Assembly: GCF_018128945.1 (NCBI RefSeq)
Contig: NZ_CP068393.1
Location: 434,001 to 498,000, forward strand
Length of the DNA: 64,000 bases
Source: Aristaeella hokkaidonensis
Lineage (GTDB): Bacteria > Bacillota > Clostridia > Christensenellales > Aristaeellaceae
Direction: 5' to 3'
Notes under the pieces: model-generated
Told to the model about the DNA's origin: nothing
Seen by the model: only the letters and a program-made list of their open reading frames with translations
Databases searched by the model: none
Translations under genes and position numbers: made by a program
Shown here: piece by piece, positions 33,762-42,205 of the stretch
Position numbering within the stretch: the first letter of the stretch is position 1
Layout of the letters: every line of letters begins with the position of its first letter

Positions 33762-33787
33762 AATGAAAAATGAAAACTTAAAACTTT
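33762..33787 (+). repeat. Heptamer array, ACTTAAA family, left part
   Basis: AATGAAA, AATGAAA, ACTTAAA and the start of another unit (ACTTT) continue from the terminator. The array is interrupted by a 205-base segment and resumes at 33993. Confidence 0.8.
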
Positions 33788-33992
33788 GCGATCGCCGTAT
33801 TCCATTTCTGCATCGTCATAGACTCGCAGAAATGGACGGCTGTAGCATGGGAGGCATATACCGCATCTTCAATCGTCGTGACTTCCCACTGGGAAGATCA
33901 CTCGTTTCAGATGACCTCAGCTCTGACGAGATTTCTGCCACCGGCAGTCATCAGAGCTTCGCCCGTGCTAAAGCACGGATGCCTCCTCAATA
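33788..33992. other. Structured ~205-base segment interrupting a heptamer array
   Basis: Several nested inverted repeats are visible: CCATTTCTGC/GCAGAAATGG (33801-33834), GGAGGCAT/ATGCCTCC as the outer pair (near 33850 and 33980), AGCTCTGA/TCAGAGCT, CTGCC-ACC-GGCAG, CTTCCCA-CTGGGAAG and CGTGC-TAAA-GCACG. No credible gene is present. AACTT occurs at both ends and could be a target duplication, but the surrounding repeat also contains it. It may be a small mobile palindromic element or a structured RNA. Confidence 0.55.
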
Positions 33993-34016
33993 ACTTAAAA
34001 ATGATATAGTGTTTTG
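33993..34016 (+). repeat. Heptamer array remainder and TAGTGTTTTGGGCT module
   Basis: ACTTAAA is followed by AATGATATAGTGTTTTGGGCT. The same joint module flanks the hairpin array at 24728-24859, so this locus looks like the version with no hairpins. Confidence 0.7.
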
Positions 34017-34048
34017 GGCTTGTGAATCATTGTGATGGTGATGAGTAA

Positions 34049-34078
34049 TTGACAGAAAATTGAGAAGGAAAGTATAAT
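34049..34078 (+). promoter_or_regulatory. Promoter of the small secreted protein gene
   Basis: TTGACA (34049-34054) and TATAAT (34073-34078) are both consensus and separated by 18 bases. Confidence 0.85.
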
Positions 34079-34106
34079 CAAGGCACTAACCGGAAGGGGA
34101 TTGAAC

Positions 34107-34580
34107 ATGAAGAAGATTATCGGTCTGGTGATTTGCCTGATGATGCTGGTGAGCGGAATTGCAATGGCTGACCAGACGATTGAACTGCTGCCTGGACTGG
34201 GCTATGTGGTGGATCTGCCGGATGATATGGAATATGTATCTCCGGAAGCCTCGGAGAATGGTGTTGAAACCTATTTCACCAACGACCTGGAGATGGATTG
34301 CATCTGCTATCCGAAATCTGAGGCGGAGAACCTGGGCATGGCGGAAACGCTGAAGGAAACCGTGAAGGTGCTTACAGAGAAGGAATGGGAGGCAGAACTC
34401 CGTAAGGTGAGCGGCATCACGATGGTGTGCTTCCGGATGAAGGATGAATCGGACGGAGCTCCGGGTATCGGATACATCTTTGAAGACGGTGACCTGATGA
34501 TCGAGATTGACTTCTGGTATGCCACCCAGGAAGCGGCGGACAGAACCCTGGAGATCATGTCTTCCCTCAGACAGGAATAA
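34107..34580 (+). CDS. Small secreted protein of unknown function
   Basis: This 157-residue protein has a signal peptide (cleavage near AMA-DQ) and a compact mature region with alternating strands (ELLPGLGYVVDLPDDM; ITMVCFRMKDE) and no recognised motif. The ATG at 34107 has GGAAGGGG 7 bases upstream. It is a single-gene unit with consensus promoter and terminator. The size and strand pattern would fit a small beta-sandwich binding domain; this is a guess. Confidence 0.65.
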   Translation: MKKIIGLVICLMMLVSGIAMADQTIELLPGLGYVVDLPDDMEYVSPEASENGVETYFTNDLEMDCICYPKSEAENLGMAETLKETVKVLTEKEWEAELRKVSGITMVCFRMKDESDGAPGIGYIFEDGDLMIEIDFWYATQEAADRTLEIMSSLRQE

Positions 34581-34601
34581 TCAATCAAATAATTGCAATT
34601 C

Positions 34602-34628
34602 AGCCGGATCCATGAGGATCCGGCTTTG
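34602..34628 (+). terminator. Intrinsic terminator before dnaE
   Basis: AGCCGGATCC and GGATCCGGCT arms with a CATGA-type loop are followed by TTGTGTTT, 21 bases after the stop codon. Confidence 0.8.
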
Positions 34629-34646
34629 TGTTTAAAGCTTGATTTG

Positions 34647-34655
34647 TGGTATAAT
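34647..34655 (+). promoter_or_regulatory. Extended -10 promoter of dnaE
   Basis: TGGTATAAT is an extended -10 element 49 bases before the dnaE start codon. The -35 region is poor, as expected for an extended -10 promoter. Confidence 0.6.
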
Positions 34656-34703
34656 CAAGTGTTCATATTTGCACAAAATGGCGGTACGGCCGCCGGAGGG
34701 ATT

Positions 34704-37700
34704 ATGAGCTTTACGCATCTTCATCTGCACACGGAGTACAGCCTGCTGGACGGCGCCTGCCGGATCAGTTCGCTTGCTGACCGGCTGAAAGCGCTGGGGA
34801 TGGACTCCTGCGCTATTACGGATCACGGCGTTTTGTACGGCGCGATTGATTTCTATAATGCGATGAAGGACGCCGGGATCAAACCGATCATCGGCTGCGA
34901 AGCATACGTCTGCCGGGACAGGACAGACAAGTCCATGACCGGCCGTGAAAACAGCCACCTGATCCTGCTGTGCGAGAACAATACCGGCTACCAGAACCTG
35001 ATGTACCTGATCAGCGAGGGCTTCCTGACGGGTTACTATTACCGGCCGCGGATCGACTATAACCTGATCCGGGAACATCACGAAGGCCTGATCTGCCTGA
35101 GCGCCTGCCTGAGCGGCGATCTTCCGAAAATGCTGCTGAACGGGCAGGATGAAAGCGCCCATGCTTATGTACGGGAAATGCAGGAGATCTTCGGCGAGAA
35201 GAATTTCTATATTGAGATCATGGATCACAACCTGCGGGAAGAAAAAACCGTGCTGCCGCGGCTGATCAGCCTGGCCCGGGAAATGAATGTTCCGCTGGTT
35301 GCGACCAACGACTGTCACTACCTGGAGAAGAAAGACGCACATGCCCAGGAAGTGCTGATGTGCATCCAGACCGGCAAGACGCTGGCGGACGACCAGCGGA
35401 TGCGGATGGAGACAGAAGAACTCTACGTCAAGAGCGAAGAGGAGATGCGCGCCCTGTTCCGGCAGGTGCCGGACGCTATTGACCGGACGCAGGAGATTGT
35501 GGAACGGTGTAACGTTGAGTTTGAATTCGGCGTAACCCGCCTGCCGCACTATCCGGTGCCGGAAGGTGAGACGGCAAAGAGCATGCTGCGCCGCCTGTGC
35601 GGGGAAGGCATGAAGAAGCTTTATCCGGACGCCAAAGAGGGAGATGAACCCTATCAGCGGCTGGAGTATGAGCTGTCCACCATTGAACATATGGGCTATG
35701 TGGATTACTTCCTGATCGTCTGGGACTTCATCCACTATGCCAAATCCCACGGAATCATGGTTGGCCCCGGCCGCGGCAGCGGCGCAGGTTCTATCGTAGC
35801 CTATACGCTGGGCATTACCATGCTGGATCCGCTGAAATACCAGCTGCTGTTTGAACGCTTCCTGAATCCGGAACGCGTCAGCATGCCTGATATTGACGTG
35901 GACTTCTGCTACGAACGGCGGCAGGAGGTTATTGACTACGTGGCCCGGAAATATGGATCGGACCATGTGAGCCAGATCATCACCTTCGGTACCATGGCGG
36001 CCAAGGGCGTTGTACGCGACGTCGGCCGGGTGCTGGGTATGAGCTATCAGGAAACGGACGCGGTGGCCAAGGCGATTCCCTTTGACCTGGGCATGACGCT
36101 GAATAAGGCGCTGAAGATCAGCCCGGTGCTCCGGGAAATGTATGACAACCAGCCGAAGGTCAGGGAACTGATTGATACGGCACTGACGCTGGAAGGGATG
36201 CCCCGGCATGCTTCCACCCACGCGGCGGGCGTGCTGATTACCGGCAAGCCGGTAGTGGAATTTGTGCCCCTGCAGCGGAACGACGAGGTCATTACCACCC
36301 AGTATCCGATGGGCACCATTGAGCGCCTGGGTCTGCTGAAGATGGACTTTCTCGGCCTGCGGACCCTGACGGTGATCCGGGATACGCTGGATATGATGCG
36401 GGAAACCGGCAAGGACATGAAGCCGGAGGATATTCCGCTGGATGATCCTGCTGTTTATGAAATGATCAGCCGGGGCGATACGGACGGCGTGTTCCAGATG
36501 GAAGGCGCGGGCATGACCGGCTTCCTGACGAACATGAAGCCCAGCTGCTTTGAAGACATCATCGCTGCCATCTCCCTTTACCGTCCGGGCCCCATGGAAT
36601 CCATTCCGCGCTATATCGCAGGCAAGGCGAACCCTGCCAGCGTAAAGTATAAAACTGAAAAACTGCGTCCGATCCTGGACGTGACCTACGGGTGCATGGT
36701 GTACCAGGAACAGGTTATGCAGATCGTGCGTGACCTGGCTGGATACAGCTACGGGCGGAGCGATCTGGTGCGCCGCGCCATGGCGAAGAAAAAACACAAG
36801 GTCATGGAAGAGGAACGGCAGATTTTCGTCCACGGCCTGACGGACAAGGATGGGAACGTCACTGTGCCCGGATGCGTGCGCAACGGCGTTCCGGAGAATG
36901 TGGCGAACGAAATCTACGATGAAATGATCGCTTTCGCCAGCTACGCCTTCAACAAGTCCCACGCCGCGGCCTACGGTGTGGTGGCTATGCAGACTGCCTG
37001 GCTGAAGCGGTATTATCCCGTGCAGTTCATGGCGGCCATGCTGAACAGCGTGTACGGCAATACCGGCAAGATCGCCGGATACATCCAGTACTGCCGGGGC
37101 CGGGATATTTCCGTCCTGCCGCCTAACGTGAACCGGAGCCGCTGGAAGTTTACAGTGGACCGGGACGCGGAAGGAAAAGCCGCAATCCTGTTCGGCCTGG
37201 GCGCAATCAAGAGCGTCGGCGAGAACGCCGTTAACGCGATTATCCGCGAGCGGGAAAGCGCCGGACCTTTCCGGGATATCTTTGACTTCTGCCGGCGTAT
37301 TGATACGGCGGAGTGCAACAAGCGGGTCACGGAGAGCCTGATCAAGGCAGGAGCCTTTGACGGCTTCGGCGCCAATCGTCCGCAGATGCTGGCTGTATAT
37401 GAGGCGGCCATGGACGCGAACCAGGCGCAGAAAAAGAAGAATGTATCCGGCCAGGTAAGCCTGTTTGATATGTTCGGCGGCGGGGAAGAACAGCCCATGT
37501 TTGACGCTGAACTGCGGCTGCCGGACATTCCGGACTGCCCGGCAAAAGCCAAACTGAAAATGGAAAAGGACGCCGCGGGAGTCTATATGACGGGTCATCC
37601 GTTGGATGATTATCGGGAGAAGCTGAAAAAGCTGACCTATACGGCGGCTGAAATCACCGAACCCGAAGAGGAAGCCGAGACTCCGGATCTGGACGGAATG

Positions 37701-38258
37701 TTTGTGGACCTGGGCGGCATCCTGACAGAGGTCAAGGAAAAGGCGACCAAGAAGGGCGACTATATGGCCTTTGTCACCCTGGAAGATATGACAGGGCAGA
37801 TTGAATGCCTGGTGTTCCCCAGGGTGTTTGAGAAATACCGGCTGCTGCTGAACACGGATGAGGCCGTGGTGATCAGCGGCAAGATCAGCGTGCGGGAGGA
37901 TGAAGCTCCCAAGCTGCTGGCGGAGCGGGTAACCCGGCTGGAAGAGTGGACAACGCAGCCCTCCACGCTGCGGCTGGAGGAATTCCGGAAGAAGCGGGAA
38001 GCACCGAAAACGGACGCCCAGCTGGCGGCTGAAGCAGAGAAAAAAGTCTTCCTGCGGCTGAGCCGGCAGGATATGGACCGGGCCGGCGCCGTGCTGGCGC
38101 TGTGCGCGGGAGAGATTCCGGTTTATATGCATATTCCGGAAGAAAAGATTACGCTGCTGTGCCCGAAGGAAAACTGGTGCAGCGCGGATGAAAACTGCAT
38201 CCAACGGCTGAGGGATGTGCTGGGTGCGGAAAACGTGGTACTGAAACAAAAGGGGTGA
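34704..38258 (+). CDS. dnaE: DNA polymerase III alpha subunit, DnaE type
   Basis: This 1184-residue replicative polymerase subunit starts with a PHP domain (HLHLHTEYSLLDGA, 4-17). The palm follows, with the catalytic acidic motif PDIDVDF at about residues 394-400. Later parts are the finger region, a helix-hairpin-helix segment (about 830-880) and an OB-fold near 1000-1080 (DLGGILTEVKEKATKKGDYMAF). The ATG at 34704 follows GGAGGG by 3 bases and the PHP motif comes right after; the frame is open to 34593 but through the promoter. In Clostridia DnaE works with PolC or alone. The downstream gtrA gene begins 5 bases after the stop. Confidence 0.96.
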   Translation: MSFTHLHLHTEYSLLDGACRISSLADRLKALGMDSCAITDHGVLYGAIDFYNAMKDAGIKPIIGCEAYVCRDRTDKSMTGRENSHLILLCENNTGYQNLMYLISEGFLTGYYYRPRIDYNLIREHHEGLICLSACLSGDLPKMLLNGQDESAHAYVREMQEIFGEKNFYIEIMDHNLREEKTVLPRLISLAREMNVPLVATNDCHYLEKKDAHAQEVLMCIQTGKTLADDQRMRMETEELYVKSEEEMRALFRQVPDAIDRTQEIVERCNVEFEFGVTRLPHYPVPEGETAKSMLRRLCGEGMKKLYPDAKEGDEPYQRLEYELSTIEHMGYVDYFLIVWDFIHYAKSHGIMVGPGRGSGAGSIVAYTLGITMLDPLKYQLLFERFLNPERVSMPDIDVDFCYERRQEVIDYVARKYGSDHVSQIITFGTMAAKGVVRDVGRVLGMSYQETDAVAKAIPFDLGMTLNKALKISPVLREMYDNQPKVRELIDTALTLEGMPRHASTHAAGVLITGKPVVEFVPLQRNDEVITTQYPMGTIERLGLLKMDFLGLRTLTVIRDTLDMMRETGKDMKPEDIPLDDPAVYEMISRGDTDGVFQMEGAGMTGFLTNMKPSCFEDIIAAISLYRPGPMESIPRYIAGKANPASVKYKTEKLRPILDVTYGCMVYQEQVMQIVRDLAGYSYGRSDLVRRAMAKKKHKVMEEERQIFVHGLTDKDGNVTVPGCVRNGVPENVANEIYDEMIAFASYAFNKSHAAAYGVVAMQTAWLKRYYPVQFMAAMLNSVYGNTGKIAGYIQYCRGRDISVLPPNVNRSRWKFTVDRDAEGKAAILFGLGAIKSVGENAVNAIIRERESAGPFRDIFDFCRRIDTAECNKRVTESLIKAGAFDGFGANRPQMLAVYEAAMDANQAQKKKNVSGQVSLFDMFGGGEEQPMFDAELRLPDIPDCPAKAKLKMEKDAAGVYMTGHPLDDYREKLKKLTYTAAEITEPEEEAETPDLDGMFVDLGGILTEVKEKATKKGDYMAFVTLEDMTGQIECLVFPRVFEKYRLLLNTDEAVVISGKISVREDEAPKLLAERVTRLEEWTTQPSTLRLEEFRKKREAPKTDAQLAAEAEKKVFLRLSRQDMDRAGAVLALCAGEIPVYMHIPEEKITLLCPKENWCSADENCIQRLRDVLGAENVVLKQKG

Positions 38259-38263
38259 GACTC

Positions 38264-38704
38264 ATGGAACAGAAGAAGAGCCGGGCAGCGGAGATCATTC
38301 GGTTTGCCCTGACCGGCGGCGTCTGTTTTGTGGTGGAACTGGCCGTACTGATTTTGCTGAAGGGGAAGTTCGGCGTGGATACGCTGATTGCAACGCCCAT
38401 CGCTTTCCTGATTTCAGTGATCCTGAATTACCTGCTGTGCGTCGTTTGGGTTTTCCGTGGAGCAAAGAACCGGGGAGCTGGCGCAAAGGCAGGCTTCCTG
38501 ATTACCAGCCTGATCGGCCTGGGACTGAACGAGGTGCTGATGCTGCTGTTCCGGGTGATCCTGGGTGAAGACGCTGTGATACTGACTTTCGGATCCAGAA
38601 CGATCAACATGTATGTGCTGAACAAGTGCATGGCGACGCTGATTGTGATGATCTGGAATTACTTCTCGAAACGGGCGGTATTGTACCGCAAGGCAAAGCA
38701 ATGA
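38264..38704 (+). CDS. GtrA-like membrane protein
   Basis: This 146-residue protein has four transmembrane helices and the GtrA family pattern: an N-terminal RFALTGGVCFVVELAVL helix and C-terminal NKCMATLIVMIWNYFSKRAVLY. GtrA proteins help move polyprenyl-linked sugars across the membrane for cell-wall or lipopolysaccharide decoration. The ATG at 38264 has AAGGGG 9 bases upstream; a GTG at 38255 is too close. It overlaps the next ABC ATPase gene by ATGA, although no functional link is known. Confidence 0.85.
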   Translation: MEQKKSRAAEIIRFALTGGVCFVVELAVLILLKGKFGVDTLIATPIAFLISVILNYLLCVVWVFRGAKNRGAGAKAGFLITSLIGLGLNEVLMLLFRVILGEDAVILTFGSRTINMYVLNKCMATLIVMIWNYFSKRAVLYRKAKQ

Positions 38705-39627
38705 TTGAACTGGAACATGTTACCAAGCTGTACGGAAGCATCCCGGGGCTCCGGGATGTCTCGCTTCATGTTCCCAAAGGGCAGACGGTGGGACTACTGG
38801 GCCGCAACGGCGCTGGCAAGACCACGGCGCTGAACCTGATGACCGGCTATTTTCCGCCGACAGAAGGCAAGGTACGGGTGGGCGGAAAGGATATGCTGGC
38901 TGACTCGCGGGCCTGCAAACGGATGATCGGCTATCTGCCGGAAAAACCGCCGCTGTATGACGAAATGACGGTGGAGGAGTACCTGGCCTTTGTCAGCGAA
39001 CTGCGGGAAGTGACCCGGAAAGCAAACCGGGAGCATGTGAACGAGATTATCGAGCTGTGCTCCCTGAAGGAAGTCCGGGAACGGGTTATCGGCCACCTGA
39101 GCAAGGGATACCGTCAGCGCGTCGGTATTGCGCAGGCGCTGTGTGGCGCACCGGACGTCCTGATCCTGGATGAACCGACGGTCGGCCTGGATCCGCGGCA
39201 AACGGTGGAAATGCGGGAACTGATCCGGAAGCTGGGGAAGGACCACACGGTTGTATTCTCCAGCCATATCCTTACCGAGGTTCAGCAGCTCTGCTCCCGG
39301 GTGATAATCCTGAACGAAGGTCGGATGGTACAGAGCATTGACCTGACGGAGAAACCGGCCGACACCCTACGGCTGCGGGTACGTGCAGCCGGACGGAAGG
39401 AAGCCCTTCTGGGGGCCCTGAAGGGCCTGCAATGCGTACTGCAAGCAGAAGGAGTCAACAGTCCGGAGGCGGGCACAGCAGAGTTCCTGCTGACCTGTAA
39501 AACGGCGGATGAGCAGGGAAGGGCAACGGACCAGATTTTCCGGCTGCTGGCAGGGCTGAACGCACCGATCCGGATGATGACGGAGGAAGTTGATAGCCTT
39601 GAGGAGATCTTCCTGAGAAACACATAA
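38701..39627 (+). CDS. GldA-like ABC transporter ATP-binding protein
   Basis: This 308-residue ATPase has Walker A GRNGAGKTT (about 36-44), signature LSKGYRQRVG (about 134-143), Walker B VLILDEPT (about 154-161) and a C-terminal extension of about 90 residues, typical of ABC-2 GldA/CcmA-type ATPases. It is followed by a GldF-like permease, a GldG-like auxiliary protein and a DUF4340 protein, the order of gliding-type ABC systems. In Firmicutes such systems are not linked to gliding; a role in envelope export or polysaccharide handling is inferred. The start overlaps the gtrA stop. Confidence 0.9.
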   Translation: MIELEHVTKLYGSIPGLRDVSLHVPKGQTVGLLGRNGAGKTTALNLMTGYFPPTEGKVRVGGKDMLADSRACKRMIGYLPEKPPLYDEMTVEEYLAFVSELREVTRKANREHVNEIIELCSLKEVRERVIGHLSKGYRQRVGIAQALCGAPDVLILDEPTVGLDPRQTVEMRELIRKLGKDHTVVFSSHILTEVQQLCSRVIILNEGRMVQSIDLTEKPADTLRLRVRAAGRKEALLGALKGLQCVLQAEGVNSPEAGTAEFLLTCKTADEQGRATDQIFRLLAGLNAPIRMMTEEVDSLEEIFLRNT

Positions 39628-39647
39628 GTGTTTCACAGAAAGATCTC
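39604..39647 (+). repeat. Inverted repeat across the GldA-like gene stop codon
   Basis: Twenty-base arms (39604-39623 and 39628-39647) pair at 18 positions around an ATAA loop. The TAA stop lies at the loop, so the left arm is coding and the right arm mirrors it. Confidence 0.8.
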
Positions 39648-39682
39648 AATGAAAACTGAAAACTTAAAACTTAAAACTGAAA
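39648..39682 (+). repeat. Heptamer array, ACTTAAA family (5 units)
   Basis: AATGAAA, ACTGAAA, ACTTAAA, ACTTAAA and ACTGAAA continue directly from the inverted repeat. AATAATTTAGTGTTT follows, resembling the link module at 24846 and 34003. A small GTTGCC...GGCAG hairpin at 39714-39732 lies before the next ribosome site. Confidence 0.85.
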
Positions 39683-39750
39683 AATAATTTAGTGTTTAAG
39701 TTGTAAGCGTAAAGTTGCCTGATGGCAGGCAGAAAGGAGGGAAAGTCACT

Positions 39751-40461
39751 ATGAATACGATCCGGAAACGGGAGATACAGGGGTACTTTTATACTTCTGT
39801 AGGCTATGTGTTTATCGGGGTATTCCTGATTATTTCCTCCATCCTGTTTTACGTGAGTATACTAAGGACGCGGAGCGGTGAACTGCCGAATTTCATCTAT
39901 ACGATGAGCTATCTGTGGATGCTGCTTTGCCCGATCCTGACGATGCGCCTGCTGGCGGAAGAAAAGCAGAAGAAGACAGATCAGCTGCTGCTGACGAGCC
40001 CGGTATCCCTGCCGGGCATTGTGCTTGGCAAATACCTGGCTGCGGTGACGGTACTGCTGATAACCGCGGGGATGACGCTTCTGTTTGTGCTGGTGGTAGC
40101 CCTCTACGGCAGGGTGTATCCGGCGGAACTGGCGGTAAACTACCTGGGATTCATCCTGCAGGGCTGCGCCCTGGCCGCACTGGATCTGTTCCTTTCGGGA
40201 TGCGCGGGCACACCGGTGACGGCTGCGGTTCTGGCGTACGGCGCCAACCTGCTGCTGTGGATCCTGGATGAAATGTACGGCATGATCCAGGTGGAATGGC
40301 TCTCGGAGATCCTGAAATTCCTGTCCATATACCGTCGGAATGAGAACATGATCAAGCTGGGGCAGCTGAGTTTCGCAGCGATCCTGTATGACCTGTCCTT
40401 TATCGCGGCGTTCCTGGCACTGGCGGTGTTCAGGCTCGATCGAAAAAGATATACGCGGTAA
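39751..40461 (+). CDS. GldF-like ABC-2 permease
   Basis: This 236-residue protein has six transmembrane helices and the ABC-2 permease start (RKREIQGYFYTSVGYVFIGVFL). The motif MRLLAEEKQKKTDQLLLTSPVS (about 65-86) is a hallmark of the GldF/NosY branch. It pairs with the GldA-like ATPase upstream across 123 bases that hold repeats. The ATG has AAAGGAGG 10 bases before it. It probably forms a homodimer with two GldA-like subunits and the GldG-like protein. Confidence 0.88.
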   Translation: MNTIRKREIQGYFYTSVGYVFIGVFLIISSILFYVSILRTRSGELPNFIYTMSYLWMLLCPILTMRLLAEEKQKKTDQLLLTSPVSLPGIVLGKYLAAVTVLLITAGMTLLFVLVVALYGRVYPAELAVNYLGFILQGCALAALDLFLSGCAGTPVTAAVLAYGANLLLWILDEMYGMIQVEWLSEILKFLSIYRRNENMIKLGQLSFAAILYDLSFIAAFLALAVFRLDRKRYTR

Positions 40462-40479
40462 AAATCCTGGATTTTACCG
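40456..40479 (+). repeat. Inverted repeat across the GldF-like gene stop codon
   Basis: CGGTAAAAATCC and GGATTTTACCG pair with one bulged base. The left arm contains the TAA stop codon, and the heptamer array begins at 40481. Confidence 0.75.
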
Positions 40480-40480
40480 T

Positions 40481-40515
40481 AATGAAAACTGAAAACTTAA
40501 AACTTAAGACTTAAA
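40481..40515 (+). repeat. Heptamer array, ACTTAAA family (5 units)
   Basis: AATGAAA, ACTGAAA, ACTTAAA, ACTTAAG and ACTTAAA run with an exact 7-base period. Confidence 0.85.
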
Positions 40516-40540
40516 AATGATTTAAGTTTGTCAGTGCAGA

Positions 40541-40616
40541 GTGATGAGTGAAGAGTGTAGAGTTGCCCGCGGATGCGGACAGTGAAGAGCGAAGAGTTGC
40601 CCACGGGACGCGGGCA
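40541..40616 (+). repeat. GTGAAGA-family heptamer arrays with GTTGCCC hairpins
   Basis: Two blocks occur: GTGATGA-GTGAAGA-GTGTAGA-GTTGCCC and, after 13 bases, GTGAAGA-GCGAAGA-GTTGCCC. The second leads into a GCCCACG...CGCGGGC hairpin. The block ends just before the ribosome site of the GldG-like gene. Confidence 0.8.
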
Positions 40617-40638
40617 GAAAGGAGAGAAAACGCCACCC

Positions 40639-42081
40639 ATGAGCAAAGGGAAGTTTAAAACCGGGAAGTGGAAATACGGTTCCGTATCAGCCCTGATGCT
40701 GGCAATGGTGCTGCTGGCGCTGATTGCGCTGAACGCGGGCGTATACGCGCTGGAAAAGAATAAGGGATGGCGTATTGATCTCTCCTTTAACGGCATTCTG
40801 TCCCAGAGCGCGGAAACAAAGGCTGTGATTGAAAAACTGGATAAACCGGTTGAGATCTATGCACTGTTCCGGAAATCTTCTGAAAGGGACTGGCTGGAGC
40901 TTCAGGAACTGCTGAACAAGTATGCCGCGTCCAGTGATAAGATCACCTGGAAACAGGTGGATCCGGCAGTTAATCCGCAGCTACTGGAGCAGTTTTCGAC
41001 CGATAACCTGGTGCCGGGAGAGTCCAACTTCATTGTCTGGTGTGAACAGACGAACCGCTTCAGGATCCTTGGCGGCGAGGACTTTATGGGCTTGGAGTAC
41101 AACCTTGAGACAGGCACAATGGAATATGACAGCCTGACGTTTGAAAGCGCCATTACCGGGGCAATTGCCTACGTGGTGAAGGATCGGGTGCCAAAGGCTG
41201 TGATCCTGCAGGGACACGATGAGTATGAACTGCAATACCTGACAGACTTCCAGAACCTGCTGGAAGCCAATCAGTATGAAGTGGAATATCAGACCCTGAG
41301 GGATAATGAATATACGCCGGATCCTGAAGACCTGCTGATTTTCTTTAATGCACAGAAAGATCTGACGGATATTGAAATGACAAAGCTGACGGAATTCGCC
41401 GCGAAGGGCGGCAGCTTCCTGTTTGTCTGTGATTATAGTGCTCCCATGGCGAATATGCCCAATTATATGACGCTGCTGCGGAGCTACGGATTTGAGCCGC
41501 TGGACGGACTGGTTCGCGCCGATCCGCTGGACAAAAATTCCTATTACGAATCCAATCAGTATTTTCTTTTACCTGTGATGTGCTCTACGGATATCACGAT
41601 GGACCTGGTGGGACTGGGCAGGGATTACCTGATTATTCCGGAAACGAGAGCCTTCGCGGAACCGGAAGAGGGAGACCGGAACCTGAACGTAAGCGTTGTG
41701 CTTCGCAGCGCTGATACGGCAATCCGCCAAATTGACAGAACAAACATTGCACCCAGCGTAACAGACGGATATCCGCTGGCGCTGGAAGCCCGTCGTATCA
41801 CCACGGAGAGTTATGTATCCAGGGCTTTTATCATTGGCTGCGGTGAGGTGCTGATAAGTAAATACCTGTACTCGGTCACACATTGCCAGGAGCTGACGGT
41901 GAACGTGATGGAGTTCCTGCTGCAGAATGACGGAACAGGCCTGAATATTACGCCGAAGGATGCGGCTCGTCCAGGATTGAAAACGGAAAGCCTGAGCCTG
42001 GGATCGATCCTGCTGATCGCACTGCCGCTGTCGGTGCTGTTTGCGGCGCTGCTGGTGCTGGGACCGAGGAAAAACAGATAA
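40639..42081 (+). CDS. GldG-like ABC transporter auxiliary protein
   Basis: This 480-residue protein has an N-terminal membrane helix (about 18-38) and a C-terminal one (about 452-473). Between them is a large external domain of the ABC_transp_aux/GldG type (IDLSFNGILSQSAETKAVIEKLDKPVEIYALF is the characteristic opening). A second domain around 195-300 contains an LIFFNAQKDLTDIE stretch. GldG-like proteins are auxiliary subunits of GldA-GldF transporters. AAAGGAG precedes the ATG by 14 bases, longer than usual, and the spacing may reflect the repeats in front of it. Confidence 0.85.
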   Translation: MSKGKFKTGKWKYGSVSALMLAMVLLALIALNAGVYALEKNKGWRIDLSFNGILSQSAETKAVIEKLDKPVEIYALFRKSSERDWLELQELLNKYAASSDKITWKQVDPAVNPQLLEQFSTDNLVPGESNFIVWCEQTNRFRILGGEDFMGLEYNLETGTMEYDSLTFESAITGAIAYVVKDRVPKAVILQGHDEYELQYLTDFQNLLEANQYEVEYQTLRDNEYTPDPEDLLIFFNAQKDLTDIEMTKLTEFAAKGGSFLFVCDYSAPMANMPNYMTLLRSYGFEPLDGLVRADPLDKNSYYESNQYFLLPVMCSTDITMDLVGLGRDYLIIPETRAFAEPEEGDRNLNVSVVLRSADTAIRQIDRTNIAPSVTDGYPLALEARRITTESYVSRAFIIGCGEVLISKYLYSVTHCQELTVNVMEFLLQNDGTGLNITPKDAARPGLKTESLSLGSILLIALPLSVLFAALLVLGPRKNR

Positions 42082-42092
42082 CATCTGTTTTT
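42070..42092 (+). repeat. Inverted repeat across the GldG-like gene stop codon
   Basis: AAAAACAGAT (42070-42079) and ATCTGTTTTT (42083-42092) pair perfectly. The TAA stop lies at the turn, and the T-rich right arm could act as a terminator. Confidence 0.8.
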
Positions 42093-42094
42093 CT

Positions 42095-42122
42095 AATGAA
42101 TACTGAAAATTTAAAACTTAAA
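42095..42122 (+). repeat. Heptamer array, ACTTAAA family (4 units)
   Basis: AATGAAT, ACTGAAA, ATTTAAA and ACTTAAA follow the inverted repeat after two bases. Confidence 0.85.
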
Positions 42123-42205
42123 AATAATAGTTACTGAATGCTATCCTAAAGTAAGCTGGATAGTTTATACATAAGATTAGTGGAAATAATAGAGGAATAT
42201 AAAGC

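Noticed and set aside
34632..38249. A 1205-codon open frame antisense to dnaE
   Set aside because: It is the shadow of a GC-rich gene. It has no ribosome site or recognised domain, while the plus strand encodes an intact DnaE.
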